A stretch of 64,000 bases of DNA from Neoroseomonas alkaliterrae (GTDB taxonomy: Bacteria; Pseudomonadota; Alphaproteobacteria; Acetobacterales; Acetobacteraceae). Numbering within the stretch: position 1 is the first letter of the stretch; every line of letters begins with the position of its first letter. Location: positions 1 to 64,000 of the forward strand of contig NZ_JACIJE010000009.1 in the NCBI RefSeq assembly GCF_014199195.1, in the 5' to 3' direction. A program made the translations under genes and the position numbers. The notes under the pieces were generated by a model. The model was not told the origin of the DNA and ran no database searches. It was given only the letters and a program-made list of their open reading frames with translations. This document shows, in pieces, positions 8,554 through 17,305 of the stretch.

Positions 8554-8570
8554 AAGCAGGAACCATGCCA
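8554..8570 (-). promoter_or_regulatory. Sigma-54 (RpoN) type promoter of the PEP-CTERM gene
   Basis: On the minus strand this reads TGGCATGGTTCCTGCTT. The invariant GG and GC dinucleotides are separated by 10 bases, as in the consensus TGGCACG-N4-TTGC. It lies 71 bp upstream of the start codon. A matching site precedes the other complete PEP-CTERM gene (15598-15613). Confidence 0.7.
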
Positions 8571-8653
8571 GGAGAAGGCAGGAGCAAAAACAACCGCGAA
8601 AACAATGGATTAGGCAGGCGTGTTACTTGCGGCGTGACAACGATCACGCGGGC

Positions 8654-8673
8654 GTGTCAGGAACTCTGACACC
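8654..8673. promoter_or_regulatory. Palindromic upstream element, candidate PrsR-type enhancer
   Basis: GTGTCAGGAACTCTGACACC holds a perfect 7-bp inverted repeat (GTGTCAG / CTGACAC) around GAACT. It is 83 bp upstream of the sigma-54-type promoter. It matches the minus-strand element at 15672-15691 in 17 of 20 positions. PEP-CTERM genes in other bacteria are known to be driven by RpoN with the PrsK/PrsR two-component pair, so a response-regulator site is the natural reading. Confidence 0.6.
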
Positions 8674-8754
8674 TGCTACGAAACCGTGGCGTGAGAAACC
8701 CTCAAGGGCATTCGCGGGCGCTGCACGGCTACTGCCGCGGCGCCGCCCATCCGC

Positions 8755-9084
8755 TTACCGCAGGACGATCTCCACGCGTCTGTTCTGCGGCTCGCGAGTG
8801 TTGTCCGGTGTCGGGACCATCGGCTGGGTCTGGCCGAGGCCGCGGGTGACGATCTCGTGGCGCGGCACGCCGAGGCGGACCAGTTCGGCGGCGACGGCGG
8901 CGGCGCGGCGCTCGGACAGGCCCTGGTTGTAGCGGGCCGGGCCGGAGGTGTCGGTGTGGCCGTTCACCTCGATGCGGGTGAGCGGCTGCGTGGTGCGCGC
9001 CTGCGCGGCTTCCACCTCCGCGGACGCTACCCCTTGCCACTGTTTCCGCTCAACCCGCGGTGCCGAGCGCTGGCCCTTTCCCAA
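8755..9084 (-). pseudogene. OmpA-family C-terminal domain, 5'-truncated gene remnant
   Basis: The frame encodes the second half of an OmpA/MotB peptidoglycan-binding domain: RIEVNGHTDTSG, the LSERRAAAV helix, the GLGQTQP loop and the NRRVEI end are clear. The first half of the domain (the FDFDS-type strand) and everything before it, including a signal peptide, are missing. Homology ends near residue 20 of the frame (about 9027), and no continuation is visible in other frames upstream. No credible start codon or ribosome site is present. I read this as the 3' remnant of an outer-membrane protein gene cut by a deletion or rearrangement. It could still be expressed as a short protein. Confidence 0.7.
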
Positions 9085-9662
9085 TCATCGTGTCGAGGTG
9101 GCACTCGATTGCGCAGCGCGGGTCGCGAGGCTTGCGAATCGCCGGTTCGATCCATGAGCCACGGCGATCGCGGCGCAGCTGACGCGCAAGGCCTCATGGC
9201 ACGCGGCGAGAGGCAGGACAGCCGCACCGGATCCTGTCCGCCGCGACGTATCGGCAGCTGGCTACGCGTGCTTGCAAACCGACCTGTGAGGCGGCACACG
9301 TCGTGCTGCCGCCGCGGTGTGCTCTCGTCGCCGTGCTCGTTGTCAGCGCGGATTCCGATGCAGCGCGTCGGCTCGATCGGCGCGGCTGCCGTAGCACCTT
9401 GTCGGCATGGCCTGAATGTTGTGAGAGGGAGGTTATCAGGTCATGCCGAGCTTCAGGGATCCCTCAGGAACGGGATCGTCCACAGCATCGGCAGGCACCC
9501 GCCGGAAAGCACGGGGACGGCGGTCGAGTTCAGCACCGGTCTGGACCATCGACTGACACGCTTCAGCGAAGCGGCCAGGTTCGCTTGGTCAACGGCGAAA
9601 GGAAGCATTATGACGCTATCGCGCGTGGAGCAGCGAGCTGGTGCGGCGTCGGAATAGGCCGC
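9085..9662. other. Gene-free stretch of lower G+C beside the OmpA remnant
   Basis: About 580 bp, with G+C nearer 60 percent by eye compared with about 70 percent around it. Open frames on both strands lack ribosome sites, family motifs and the usual third-position bias. No transposase fragment, terminal inverted repeat or integrase is visible. It lies between the truncated OmpA gene and a glycosyltransferase, which suggests an old insertion or deletion scar, but no element can be named. Confidence 0.5.
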
Positions 9663-10508
9663 ATGACACAGGGCTACATCGTACTCGCGACCGGCGATCC
9701 GAAGTACCTGGACATGGCGGTGAATCTCGCCGCCTCGATCCGTGTGAACGATCCGCGGCGCAAGACCTGCCTCGTCTGCGACAGGGTCGCCGCGCTTCCT
9801 CGCGGGGCGGACCAGGTCTTCGACGATGTCGTGCGGATGGAGCAGGACCGCCGCTACCCGCATGTCATGGAGAAGATCCGCGTCTTCGCGCGCTCACCCT
9901 ACGATTCCACGATGTTCGTGGACGCCGACTGCCTGCTCGCCAAGGACGACGTGGACCACTGGTGGAGGGCATGCGAAGCGCGGCCCTTCTCGATCACCGG
10001 TTTTCCGCGCCGCAGCGGCGAGTGGAAGGGTGTGGACATCGCCAGGGTCCTCGCCGCCGAAGGCGCGGACTACCTGATCCAGATGAATGCCGGCGTCTTC
10101 CATTTCGATCGTTCGGAAGGAAGCCGCGCCTTCTTCGCGGGGCTCGAGCGCTACTACCTAGACCGCATGGACGCGCTTCGCATCACCAACTACCGCGGTC
10201 CGCGAAGCCATTCCTTCGAGCTCGTCCTCGGCCTCTACATGGGCCTGCAACGCATGAACTGCGAGAACGTGCCCAATGTCGGGGAGAACTCCTGGATGGT
10301 TTCCACCTGGTGTGCGGTCTGGTGCGACATCGAGCCCGAGACGAAGCGCTGCATCATCTGGAAGGGGGCGAACCATCTCTTTGGCCTGCCCTTCCTGCCG
10401 ATGAGGATCGACCGTCTGTCACCGACCTTCCCGCATTTCGTGGGGCTCAAGCCGGCCCGGTTGTACAACCGCCTCGCCGCCTTCTACCGGCAGCGCGCCG
10501 GCCTCTGA
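9663..10508 (+). CDS. Putative glycosyltransferase (GT-A fold, DxD)
   Basis: A 281-residue soluble protein with the order expected of a nucleotide-sugar glycosyltransferase: an N-terminal GYIVLATGDPKYLDMAV strand-turn-helix, a core KIRVFARSPYDSTMFVDAD ending in the metal-binding D87-x-D89, an acceptor-side region (MNAGVFHFDRS), and a C-terminal Cys/Trp-rich segment. It looks like the GT8/stealth-type superfamily, though I cannot place it in a CAZy family. The ATG at 9663 is chosen because the upstream frame is not protein-like. Its G+C is somewhat lower than that of the housekeeping genes and it borders a gene remnant, consistent with transfer. Confidence 0.7.
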   Translation: MTQGYIVLATGDPKYLDMAVNLAASIRVNDPRRKTCLVCDRVAALPRGADQVFDDVVRMEQDRRYPHVMEKIRVFARSPYDSTMFVDADCLLAKDDVDHWWRACEARPFSITGFPRRSGEWKGVDIARVLAAEGADYLIQMNAGVFHFDRSEGSRAFFAGLERYYLDRMDALRITNYRGPRSHSFELVLGLYMGLQRMNCENVPNVGENSWMVSTWCAVWCDIEPETKRCIIWKGANHLFGLPFLPMRIDRLSPTFPHFVGLKPARLYNRLAAFYRQRAGL

Positions 10509-10526
10509 GGGCCGGCGACGTCGAGC

Positions 10527-10973
10527 CTACACCCTCTTCTCGAAATACACGCGCCGGTGGCCGGCCTCGCTGCCGCGATGCGTCTCGGTGAAGCCGAGCC
10601 GCGGATACATCGCGACGTTCTCGACCATCTTCTCGTTGGTGTAGAGGCGCAGCCGCGCATAGCCGCGGCGCCGAGCCTCGGCCTCGGTGAAGGTGATCAG
10701 CCGGCGGCCGATGCCCTTGCCCTGCGCCTCGGGGGCGATGGCGATGTTGTAGAGCAGCAGCGCCCCGGGCTCGTCCTCGAGGATCAGCGCGCCGAGGAGC
10801 GCGCCATCCTCCTCCAGCACCCAGGCCTCGCCGGCCGCGATGCGCGCGGCGTAGTCGTCGAGCATCGGCGCCGGCTCGCGCCCCAGGCGCGGGATGTACT
10901 TGGCATAGGCGGCGCGGACGAGGGCGCGAAGGGCCTCCGCCTCCCCGGGCCTTGCACGCCGGGGCTCGTTCAC
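10527..10973 (-). CDS. GNAT family N-acetyltransferase
   Basis: A 148-residue single-domain GNAT acetyltransferase. Motif A (the acetyl-CoA pyrophosphate loop) is seen as [14 protein letters not shown], followed by motif B ([19 protein letters not shown]), with the conserved Tyr-Pro-Gly/Arg-Leu-Gly-Phe end. Substrate unknown. The ATG overlaps the pyrB stop by 4 bases (ATGA), so it is translated with aspartate carbamoyltransferase, but no functional link is obvious. Confidence 0.88.
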   Translation of the reverse strand: MNEPRRARPGEAEALRALVRAAYAKYIPRLGREPAPMLDDYAARIAAGEAWVLEEDGALLGALILEDEPGALLLYNIAIAPEAQGKGIGRRLITFTEAEARRRGYARLRLYTNEKMVENVAMYPRLGFTETHRGSEAGHRRVYFEKRV

Positions 10974-11905
10974 CGGTTCCGCGGCAGCCGCCGCGCCAGC
11001 ACGTCGAGCACCGCCATGCGGCAGGCGACACCCATCTCCACCTGCTCCCCGATCACGCTGCGCGTCGGGTGGTCGGCGATGGCGCTGTCGATCTCCACGC
11101 CGCGGTTCATCGGGCCGGGATGCATCACGATGCTGTCCGGCTTCGCATGGGCGAGCTTCTCCGCATCCAGCCCGTAGAAGCGGAAGAACTCCCGCGCGGA
11201 GGGAACGAGGCCGCCGGACATGCGTTCGCGCTGCAGGCGCAGCATCATCACCACGTCGGCGTCCTTCAGCCCCGCCTTCATGTCGTGGAACACCTCGACG
11301 CCGAGCCGAGCGGCATCGGCCGGGATCAGCGTGGGCGGGCCGACGATCCGCACGCGGCTGCCCATGGTGGTCAGCAGGTGGATGTTGGACCGCGCCACGC
11401 GCGAATGGGCGATGTCGCCGCAGATCGCGACGACCAGCCCCTCGAGCCGTCCCTTGTGGCGGCGGATGGTCAGCGCGTCGAGCAGGGCCTGGGTCGGGTG
11501 CTCATGCGTGCCGTCGCCGGCATTGATGACCGCCGCATCCACCTTCTGGCTCAGCAGGGCGGGGGCGCCTGACTGCCCGTGGCGGACCACCAGCAGGTCG
11601 CATTGCATGGCGTTGAGCGTCGAGGCGGTGTCGAGCAGCGTCTCGCCCTTGTTCACGCTGCTGGTGCTGACGGACATGTTGATCACGTCCGCGCCCAGCC
11701 GCTTGCCGGCGAGTTCGAAACTGGTGCGGGTGCGCGTGCTGTCCTCGAAGAACAGGTTGATCAGCGTGCGGCCCTTCAGCAGGTCGCGCTGCGTCTTCCC
11801 GCTGCGGTTCAGCAGCACGTAGGATTCCGCGAGGTCGAGCAGGTCCGCGATGTGCGGCGGCTCCAGGCCCTCGATGGCGAGCAGGTGTCTGGACGGATGG
11901 GGCAC
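10970..11905 (-). CDS. pyrB: Aspartate carbamoyltransferase, catalytic subunit
   Basis: A 311-residue enzyme that joins carbamoyl phosphate and aspartate to carbamoyl-aspartate, the committed step of pyrimidine synthesis. The carbamoyl-phosphate loop STRTRT is at 56-61 ([13 protein letters not shown]). The [10 protein letters not shown] motif, the SRVARSN segment and the aspartate-binding MMLRLQRER are all present. Length and order match bacterial PyrB. No pyrI or pyrC lies next to it; a GNAT gene follows with a 4-bp overlap. A 50-bp gap separates it from the membrane-protein gene upstream. Confidence 0.97.
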   Translation of the reverse strand: MPHPSRHLLAIEGLEPPHIADLLDLAESYVLLNRSGKTQRDLLKGRTLINLFFEDSTRTRTSFELAGKRLGADVINMSVSTSSVNKGETLLDTASTLNAMQCDLLVVRHGQSGAPALLSQKVDAAVINAGDGTHEHPTQALLDALTIRRHKGRLEGLVVAICGDIAHSRVARSNIHLLTTMGSRVRIVGPPTLIPADAARLGVEVFHDMKAGLKDADVVMMLRLQRERMSGGLVPSAREFFRFYGLDAEKLAHAKPDSIVMHPGPMNRGVEIDSAIADHPTRSVIGEQVEMGVACRMAVLDVLARRLPRNR

Positions 11906-11956
11906 GGGCGGAGGTTACCGCCGCCCGCGGGATTCGGCCAGCAGGGGCCGGGGCGC

Positions 11957-12475
11957 TCAGCGCGGCTCGCCGATCCCGAGGCGTCGCGCGATCTCGCCGG
12001 CGAGCTCGGCCTGCGCGGCGGCGTCCGCGCGCTCGTTCAGGACCAGCGACCCGCCATCCGCCCATCGCAGGATCACCTGCCATCCGAAGAGGGGGCCGAA
12101 ATGGTTGCGCCGCAGCTCCACCCGGCTCAGCGAGCCGGGCTCGAGCCGCCGTTCGGTTGCCGCGAAGGGCGTCCGGGTCTCGAGCCGCACGCTGCCATCG
12201 GCGCCGAGCACCAGCCGCGTGATCGGCCTGAGGACCAAGGCGGAGGCGAAGAACGCCGCCACCGCCCAGATCACCGCAAGGGCGAGCCAGTCGCCCCAGG
12301 CCATGGCCGGCGCGCCGGGGTCGGGCCGGGCGATCCCGATGCTCACCAGCGCGGCGAAGCCCACCGCCGCGAGGCCGACGGCCCAGAAGAGCACGGGCAC
12401 GAAGCGGGATCGCACCACCTCGTCGCCCGCCGAGGCCGGGCGGCCTCCAGTCAGGTCGCGCATGCCCTGCCGCAT
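11957..12475 (-). CDS. Hypothetical membrane protein, two helices plus PH-like domain
   Basis: A 172-residue protein with two hydrophobic segments (about residues 25-47 and 61-83) and a C-terminal soluble part with alternating strands (VRLETRTPF, LSRVELRRNHFG, WQVILRWADGG), which resembles the PH-like domains of small bacterial membrane proteins. The ATG at 12475 is chosen because GAGGAAA lies at the right spacing and an upstream ATG would overlap ruvX by 20 bp without a ribosome site. It follows ruvX by 37 bp on the same strand. Function unknown. Confidence 0.65.
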   Translation of the reverse strand: MRQGMRDLTGGRPASAGDEVVRSRFVPVLFWAVGLAAVGFAALVSIGIARPDPGAPAMAWGDWLALAVIWAVAAFFASALVLRPITRLVLGADGSVRLETRTPFAATERRLEPGSLSRVELRRNHFGPLFGWQVILRWADGGSLVLNERADAAAQAELAGEIARRLGIGEPR

Positions 12476-12512
12476 CGGTCCGGTTTCCTCGGTTCGGAAC
12501 GGGATGGAAGGG

Positions 12513-12980
12513 TCACGCCGGGCGCGAGGCATCGAGCGCGGCCTGCAGCATCCAGGCCGCCGCTGCCCGGTCCACCGCGCCGGCGCGCCTGGCCCGTGTC
12601 AGGTCCGCCTCCTCGATCAGCATGCGGTTCACCGCGGCCGAGGACATGCGCTCGTCGAACATCGCGCAGGGCAGGCCGGTGGCGTCCGAGATCGCCCGCG
12701 CCCAGTCCCGGGCGGCCTGCGCCGCCGGGCCCATGGTGCCGTCCATCGAGAGCGGCAGGCCGACCACGAGGCCGCCGGCGCCCTCCTTGCGGGCGATGGC
12801 CGCGATCTCGGCGGCATTGGCGGCGAGTTTCCCGCGCTTCAGGCTGCCATAGGGGCTCGCCAGCATCAGCGTGACGTCGGAGAGCGCGACGCCGATCGCC
12901 TTCGCCCCCGGATCGAGGCCGATCAGCCGGGCGTGGCGGGGCAGGGCGGCGCGCAACTCCTTCAGGTTGATGACGGGCAT
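12513..12980 (-). CDS. ruvX: Holliday junction resolvase-like protein RuvX (YqgF)
   Basis: A 155-residue RNase H-fold protein of the YqgF family, proposed to resolve Holliday junctions and to process 16S/pre-rRNA ends. Acidic active-site positions are visible: Asp23 in [12 protein letters not shown], the [10 protein letters not shown] strand, Glu in FDERMSS and a C-terminal Asp in AVDRAAAAW. Length matches the family. The gene diverges from gatC, with only 45 bp between the two start codons, so both promoters share or overlap that gap. Confidence 0.93.
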   Translation of the reverse strand: MPVINLKELRAALPRHARLIGLDPGAKAIGVALSDVTLMLASPYGSLKRGKLAANAAEIAAIARKEGAGGLVVGLPLSMDGTMGPAAQAARDWARAISDATGLPCAMFDERMSSAAVNRMLIEEADLTRARRAGAVDRAAAAWMLQAALDASRPA

Positions 12981-13025
12981 GGCCGGCCTTATGGTCCGCC
13001 GCCCGTTTCCCTGGAAGACCTGACG

Positions 13026-13322
13026 ATGTCCCTCGATACCGCCACCGTGCGGCGCGTCGCCGCCCTTGCCCGCATCCGCCTGCCCGAGGAGGAGGTTGCC
13101 CGCGTGCAGGCCGAGCTGAACGGCATCCTCGGCTGGATCGAGCAGTTGCAGGCGGTGGATACCGAGGGCGTCGAGCCCATGGCGGGCGGCACGCCCGAGG
13201 GGATCGCGGCCATGCCGATGCGGGAGGATTTGGTGACGGATGGCGGCATCGCGGAGAAGATCCTCGCCAATGCCCCCGACCGCGAGGGCGCGTATTTCGG
13301 CGTGCCGAAGGTGGTCGAGTGA
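13026..13322 (+). CDS. gatC: Asp-tRNA(Asn)/Glu-tRNA(Gln) amidotransferase subunit C
   Basis: A 98-residue GatC, the small subunit that braces GatA and GatB in the complex converting mischarged Glu-tRNA(Gln) and Asp-tRNA(Asn). The N-terminal [16 protein letters not shown] helix, the ILGWIEQL segment and the C-terminal [13 protein letters not shown] tail are diagnostic. The start at ATG 13026 gives the family N-terminus ([12 protein letters not shown]). Its stop overlaps the gatA start by one base (TGATG), so the two are translationally coupled. Confidence 0.96.
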   Translation: MSLDTATVRRVAALARIRLPEEEVARVQAELNGILGWIEQLQAVDTEGVEPMAGGTPEGIAAMPMREDLVTDGGIAEKILANAPDREGAYFGVPKVVE

Positions 13323-14815
13323 TGCACCCGACCGAGTTCACCATCGCCGGCGCGGCCGCCGCCCTGGCCGAGGGCGCCATCTCGGCCGAGGAACTGACGC
13401 GCGCCCATGTCGAGGCGATCGAGGCGCTCGACGGGCGGATCAACGCCTTCATCACCCGCACGCCCGAACAGGCGCTGGAGGCCGCGCGCGCCTCGGATGC
13501 GCGGCGGCGGCGGGGCGAGGCCGGGCCGCTCGAGGGCATCCCGCTCGCCATCAAGGACCTCTTCTGCACCGAGGGGGTGCAGACCACGGCCGGGTCGAGG
13601 ATCCTCGGCGGCTTCATCCCGCCCTATGAGAGCACGGTCACGGCGAACCTCAGGCGCGACGGGGCGGTGTTCCTGGGCAAGGCGAATCTCGACGAGTTCG
13701 CCATGGGCTCGTCGAACCTGACCTCGGCCTATGGCGGGGTGCTGAACCCCTGGAGCCGGCGCAACGACCCCGAGGCGCGGCTGGTGCCGGGCGGCTCCTC
13801 CGGCGGCTCGGCGGCGGCGGTGGCGGCGCGCATGGCGCTCGGCGCGACGGGGACGGACACCGGCGGCTCGATCCGCCAGCCGGCGGCCTTCTGCGGCATC
13901 GCGGGCATCAAGCCGACCTACGGGCGATGCTCGCGCTACGGCATCGTGGCCTTCGCCTCCTCGCTCGACCAGGCGGGGCCCTTCGCGCGCACGGTCGAGG
14001 ATTGCGCGATCCTGCTGCGCTCCATGGCGGGGCACGACCCGAAGGATTCGACCAGCGCCGACCGGCCGGTGCCCGACTTCGCGGCGGCCTGCGGACGGTC
14101 GGTGAAGGGGCTCAGGATCGGCGTGCCGAAGGAATACCGGCTCGACGGCACGCCGCCTGAGATCGAGCGGCTGTGGCGCCAGGGGCTCGAGTGGCTGCGC
14201 GAGGCGGGGGCGGAGATCGTGGACATCTCCCTGCCGCACACGAAATACGCGCTGCCGACCTACTACATCGTCGCGCCCGCCGAGGCGTCGTCCAACCTCG
14301 CGCGCTATGACGGGGTGCGCTTCGGCCTGCGGGTGGCGGAGAAGGGCTCCGACCTGCGCGACCTCTATGAGCGCACGCGCGCGGCGGGCTTCGGCGCCGA
14401 GGTGCGCCGGCGCATCATGATCGGCACCTATGTGCTGAGCGCGGGCTACTACGATGCCTACTACCTGAAGGCGCAGAAGGTGCGGGCGCTGATCGCGCGC
14501 GATTTCCGCGAGGCCTGGGCGAAGGTGGACGCCATCCTCACCCCGGCGACGCCCTCCGCCGCCTTCGCCGAGGGCGAGAACACCGACGACCCGATCAAGA
14601 TGTATCTGAACGACGTCTTCACCGTGACCGCGAACCTCGCCGGGCTGCCGGGGCTGGCGGTGCCGGCGGGGCTGGACCCGCAGGGGCTGCCGCTCGGGCT
14701 GCAGGTGATCGGCCGGCCCTTCGACGAGGAGACGGTCTTCGCGGTGGGGGCGGCGATCGAGCGTGCCGCCGGGTTCAAGGCGCTGCCCGCGATCCGCGCC
14801 GGCGTGCCGGGCTGA
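13322..14815 (+). CDS. gatA: Asp/Glu-tRNA amidotransferase subunit A (glutaminase)
   Basis: A 497-residue amidase-signature enzyme that releases ammonia from glutamine and channels it to GatB. The Ser-cisSer-Lys triad is present: Lys78 (AIKDLF), cis-Ser159 (GGSSGGSAA) and nucleophile Ser183 (TDTGGSIR). ATG 13322 overlaps the gatC stop by one base; a GTG just upstream at 13319 is also possible but less likely. gatB is not immediately downstream: 975 bp containing an opposite-strand PEP-CTERM gene separate them. Confidence 0.97.
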   Translation: MHPTEFTIAGAAAALAEGAISAEELTRAHVEAIEALDGRINAFITRTPEQALEAARASDARRRRGEAGPLEGIPLAIKDLFCTEGVQTTAGSRILGGFIPPYESTVTANLRRDGAVFLGKANLDEFAMGSSNLTSAYGGVLNPWSRRNDPEARLVPGGSSGGSAAAVAARMALGATGTDTGGSIRQPAAFCGIAGIKPTYGRCSRYGIVAFASSLDQAGPFARTVEDCAILLRSMAGHDPKDSTSADRPVPDFAAACGRSVKGLRIGVPKEYRLDGTPPEIERLWRQGLEWLREAGAEIVDISLPHTKYALPTYYIVAPAEASSNLARYDGVRFGLRVAEKGSDLRDLYERTRAAGFGAEVRRRIMIGTYVLSAGYYDAYYLKAQKVRALIARDFREAWAKVDAILTPATPSAAFAEGENTDDPIKMYLNDVFTVTANLAGLPGLAVPAGLDPQGLPLGLQVIGRPFDEETVFAVGAAIERAAGFKALPAIRAGVPG

Positions 14816-14828
14816 CCACCCCGCAGGC

Positions 14829-14848
14829 GGTGTAAGGAAATCCGACAC
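14829..14848. promoter_or_regulatory. Third copy of the PEP-CTERM-associated 20-bp element
   Basis: Reads GGTGTAAGGAAATCCGACAC on the plus strand and matches GGTGTAAGAGTTTCCGACAC at 15672-15691 in the same orientation, with identical outer arms. It sits 13 bp after gatA and past the 3' end of the PEP-CTERM gene, so the gene is bracketed by two copies. I see no GG-N10-GC promoter next to it. A short ccccgcc/ggcgggg hairpin follows at 14850-14868. Confidence 0.5.
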
Positions 14849-14942
14849 GCCCCGCCGCCGAGGCGGGGAGGGAGGCCGCCGTCCCCCTGACCGGCGGACC
14901 TCCCCTGGGTTATCCGCCCTGGCCGGGCGGTGCCCTTGGCCG

Positions 14943-15542
14943 TCAGGCCGCGCGGCGGCGGGTGGCGCCTAGCGCCAGCAGGCCCAGGCCGAACAGGCCG
15001 AGCGCCGCCGGGGCGGGCACCGGGGCGGCCGCATAACGCAGATTGTCGAGCCGGTAGGTCTCGACGCCGCTCGCCTGCGTGCCTTCGGAGAAGCGCACCG
15101 CGGTGAAGGCGACGGTGCTGACGAAGCCCCAGAAGCCGCCCGCGAGGCTGGACGGGATCTGCTGCGCCAGCACCTGCACGCCGCCGCCGACGAGGTCGAG
15201 GGTCACCAGGATGCCGGTGCCGCGGCCGCCCGGGCCGGCGAGGTCGAAATTGCCGCCGAAGGCGATCATCGGGGCGGTGAAGGCGAAGGTCGTCGAAGTC
15301 GCCGCGTTGTCGTTGATCTGGTCGTTCATCACGCCGCCGGAGATGTTCACATGGCTGCCCGTGATGGTCAGGCCCGGGTTGAGGGGCGCGCTGAAGTTCT
15401 CGAGCGTTGTCGGCGGCGTGGCCGCCTGGAACTGGCCGAGATTGCTGTAGAAGGTCACGGCCGCCTGGGCAGGCTGGGCGAGCAGGGCCGCGACGGCGAG
15501 GGCCGCGGCCCCGGCGAGCGAGGTGAGAGCGCGAGAGAGCAT
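14943..15542 (-). CDS. PEP-CTERM (VPxPA type) secreted protein
   Basis: A 199-residue exported protein. The signal peptide covers residues 1-27 (ends AQAA). The mature part is beta-rich ([45 protein letters not shown]), like small jelly-roll PEP-CTERM proteins of the kind often associated with extracellular matrix. The sorting signal is VPAPAA, a Leu/Gly helix and TRRRAA. AAGGGG precedes the ATG. The gene is inserted head-to-head with gatB and tail-to-tail with gatA. It has a sigma-54-type promoter (15598-15613) and an upstream palindromic element (15672-15691). Confidence 0.88.
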   Translation of the reverse strand: MLSRALTSLAGAAALAVAALLAQPAQAAVTFYSNLGQFQAATPPTTLENFSAPLNPGLTITGSHVNISGGVMNDQINDNAATSTTFAFTAPMIAFGGNFDLAGPGGRGTGILVTLDLVGGGVQVLAQQIPSSLAGGFWGFVSTVAFTAVRFSEGTQASGVETYRLDNLRYAAAPVPAPAALGLFGLGLLALGATRRRAA

Positions 15543-15597
15543 CGAGATCCCCTTTTGTGTGCATCGTCAGGAAAATTGGACGATATGGCTCCCTTTT

Positions 15598-15613
15598 TGC
15601 AACTTTTGGGCCA
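15598..15613 (-). promoter_or_regulatory. Sigma-54 (RpoN) type promoter of the second PEP-CTERM gene
   Basis: On the minus strand this reads TGGCCCAAAAGTTGCA: GG and GC are spaced by 10 bases and the TTGCA box is perfect. It lies 56 bp before the start codon, in a locally A+T-rich patch. Confidence 0.75.
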
Positions 15614-15671
15614 CATCTCCAAATATCGGAAAATGCGGGAAAATCGCGCGCGCGCCGCGCCGCGCCAGCGT

Positions 15672-15691
15672 CAGGTGTAAGAGTTTCCGAC
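15672..15691. promoter_or_regulatory. Upstream palindromic element of the second PEP-CTERM gene
   Basis: On the minus strand this reads GTGTCGGAAACTCTTACACC, matching the element at 8654-8673 in 17 of 20 positions. It is 58 bp upstream of the sigma-54-type promoter, a distance suited to an enhancer-bound response regulator. Confidence 0.6.
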
Positions 15692-15790
15692 ACTCGCGAT
15701 CGGACGGAGGCAGGGCAGCGGCGCTCTGGCGCAACCCGGTCAGCCGCGGCATATGCAGCGCGACTGACGCTGCCATCGGAACGCCCATTC

Positions 15791-17242
15791 ATGCCCTACA
15801 CGATCGAAGGTTCCACCGGCCCCTGGGAGTTGGTGATCGGGCTCGAGGTCCATGCCCAGGTCGTATCCAACGCCAAGCTGTTCAGCGGGGCGGCGACGGC
15901 CTTCGGCGCCGAGCCGAACAGCCAGGTCTCCTTCGTGGATGCGGGCTTCCCCGGGATGTTGCCCGTCATCAACCGCGAATGCGTGGCGCAGGCGGTGCGC
16001 ACCGGGCTCGGGCTGAACGCGAAGGTCAATCTGTGGTCGCGCTTCGACCGCAAGAACTATTTCTACGCGGACCTGCCGCAGGGTTATCAGATCAGCCAGT
16101 ACGCGCATCCGATCATCGGCGAGGGCGAGGTCGAGATCGCGCTCTCGGACGGCACCACCAAGACCATCGGCATCACGCGCCTGCACCTTGAGCAGGATGC
16201 GGGGAAGTCGCTGCACGACCAGCACCCGACCAAGTCCTTCATCGACCTGAACCGCTCGGGTGTCGCGCTGATGGAGATCGTGAGCGAGCCCGACATGCGC
16301 TCGCCCGAGGAGGCCGGCGCCTACCTCGCGAAACTCAGGCAGATCCTGCGCTACCTCGGCACCTGCGACGGCAACATGGAGGAAGGCTCCATGCGCGCCG
16401 ACGTGAACGTCTCGGTCCGCAAGCCGGGTGAGGGGTATCGGACGCGCTGCGAGGTGAAGAACGTCAATTCCATCCGCTTCGTGATGCAGGCGGTGGAGGC
16501 CGAGGCGCGCAGGCAGATCGAGGTCTGGGAATCGGGCGGAACGGTCGAGCAGGAGACGCGCCTGTTCGACACCGCGCGGGGCGTGACGCGCTCCATGCGC
16601 TCCAAGGAGGACGCGCACGACTACCGCTACTTCCCCGACCCGGACCTGCCGCCGCTGGTCATCGAGCAGTCCTGGGTGGACCAGCTCAAGGCCGCGCTGC
16701 CGGAACTGCCGGACCAGCGCCGCGCCCGCTACATGCGCGACTACGGCCTGCCCGCCTATGACGCGCATGTCCTGACGCTCGAGAAGGAGACGGCCGCCTA
16801 TTTCGAGGCGGTGGCCAAAGGGCGCGACGCCAAGCAGGCGGCGAACTGGGTGATGGGCGACCTCTTCGCCGCCATCAACCGGACCAAGACCTCGATCGCC
16901 GAGCCGCCGGTCTCGGCGGCCGACCTCGGCGCGCTGCTGGACCTCATGGCCGACGGCACGCTCTCGGGCAAGCTCGCCAAGGAGGTCTTCGAGGTGATGG
17001 CCGAGACCGGGCGCGCGCCCGGCGTGATCGTCGAGGAACGCGGCCTCAGGCAGGTGACCGACACCGGCGCGATCGAGGCGGTGATCGAGGAGGTGCTCGC
17101 GAAGAACGCCGACAAGGTGGCCGAGTACCGCTCGGGCAAGGAGAAGCTGTTCGGCTTCTTCGTCGGCCAGGCCATGAAGGCCATGCAGGGCAAGGGGAAC
17201 CCGGCCCTGGTCAACGAGGTGCTCAAGAAGAAGCTCGGCTGA
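15791..17242 (+). CDS. gatB: Asp/Glu-tRNA amidotransferase subunit B
   Basis: A 483-residue GatB, which activates the mischarged Glu-tRNA(Gln) or Asp-tRNA(Asn) and amidates it with ammonia from GatA. Diagnostic segments are [11 protein letters not shown] near the start, the [13 protein letters not shown] and [12 protein letters not shown] blocks of the catalytic cradle, and the C-terminal YqeY-like helical domain ([27 protein letters not shown]). Full length. ATG 15791 gives the normal N-terminus. It is separated from gatCA by the PEP-CTERM gene and must have its own promoter in 15543-15790, shared back-to-back with that gene. Confidence 0.97.
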   Translation: MPYTIEGSTGPWELVIGLEVHAQVVSNAKLFSGAATAFGAEPNSQVSFVDAGFPGMLPVINRECVAQAVRTGLGLNAKVNLWSRFDRKNYFYADLPQGYQISQYAHPIIGEGEVEIALSDGTTKTIGITRLHLEQDAGKSLHDQHPTKSFIDLNRSGVALMEIVSEPDMRSPEEAGAYLAKLRQILRYLGTCDGNMEEGSMRADVNVSVRKPGEGYRTRCEVKNVNSIRFVMQAVEAEARRQIEVWESGGTVEQETRLFDTARGVTRSMRSKEDAHDYRYFPDPDLPPLVIEQSWVDQLKAALPELPDQRRARYMRDYGLPAYDAHVLTLEKETAAYFEAVAKGRDAKQAANWVMGDLFAAINRTKTSIAEPPVSAADLGALLDLMADGTLSGKLAKEVFEVMAETGRAPGVIVEERGLRQVTDTGAIEAVIEEVLAKNADKVAEYRSGKEKLFGFFVGQAMKAMQGKGNPALVNEVLKKKLG

Positions 17243-17305
17243 GCCGCGCCTTCCCCCCGCGGCCGGCGGCGTGCTTGGCTGCGCGCCGGCAGCACGGGGG
17301 GTGTC

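Noticed and set aside
9085-9662. Possible transposase or integrase remnant
   Set aside because: No DDE/HTH motif, terminal repeats or recognisable fragment in any frame; only lower G+C supports it.
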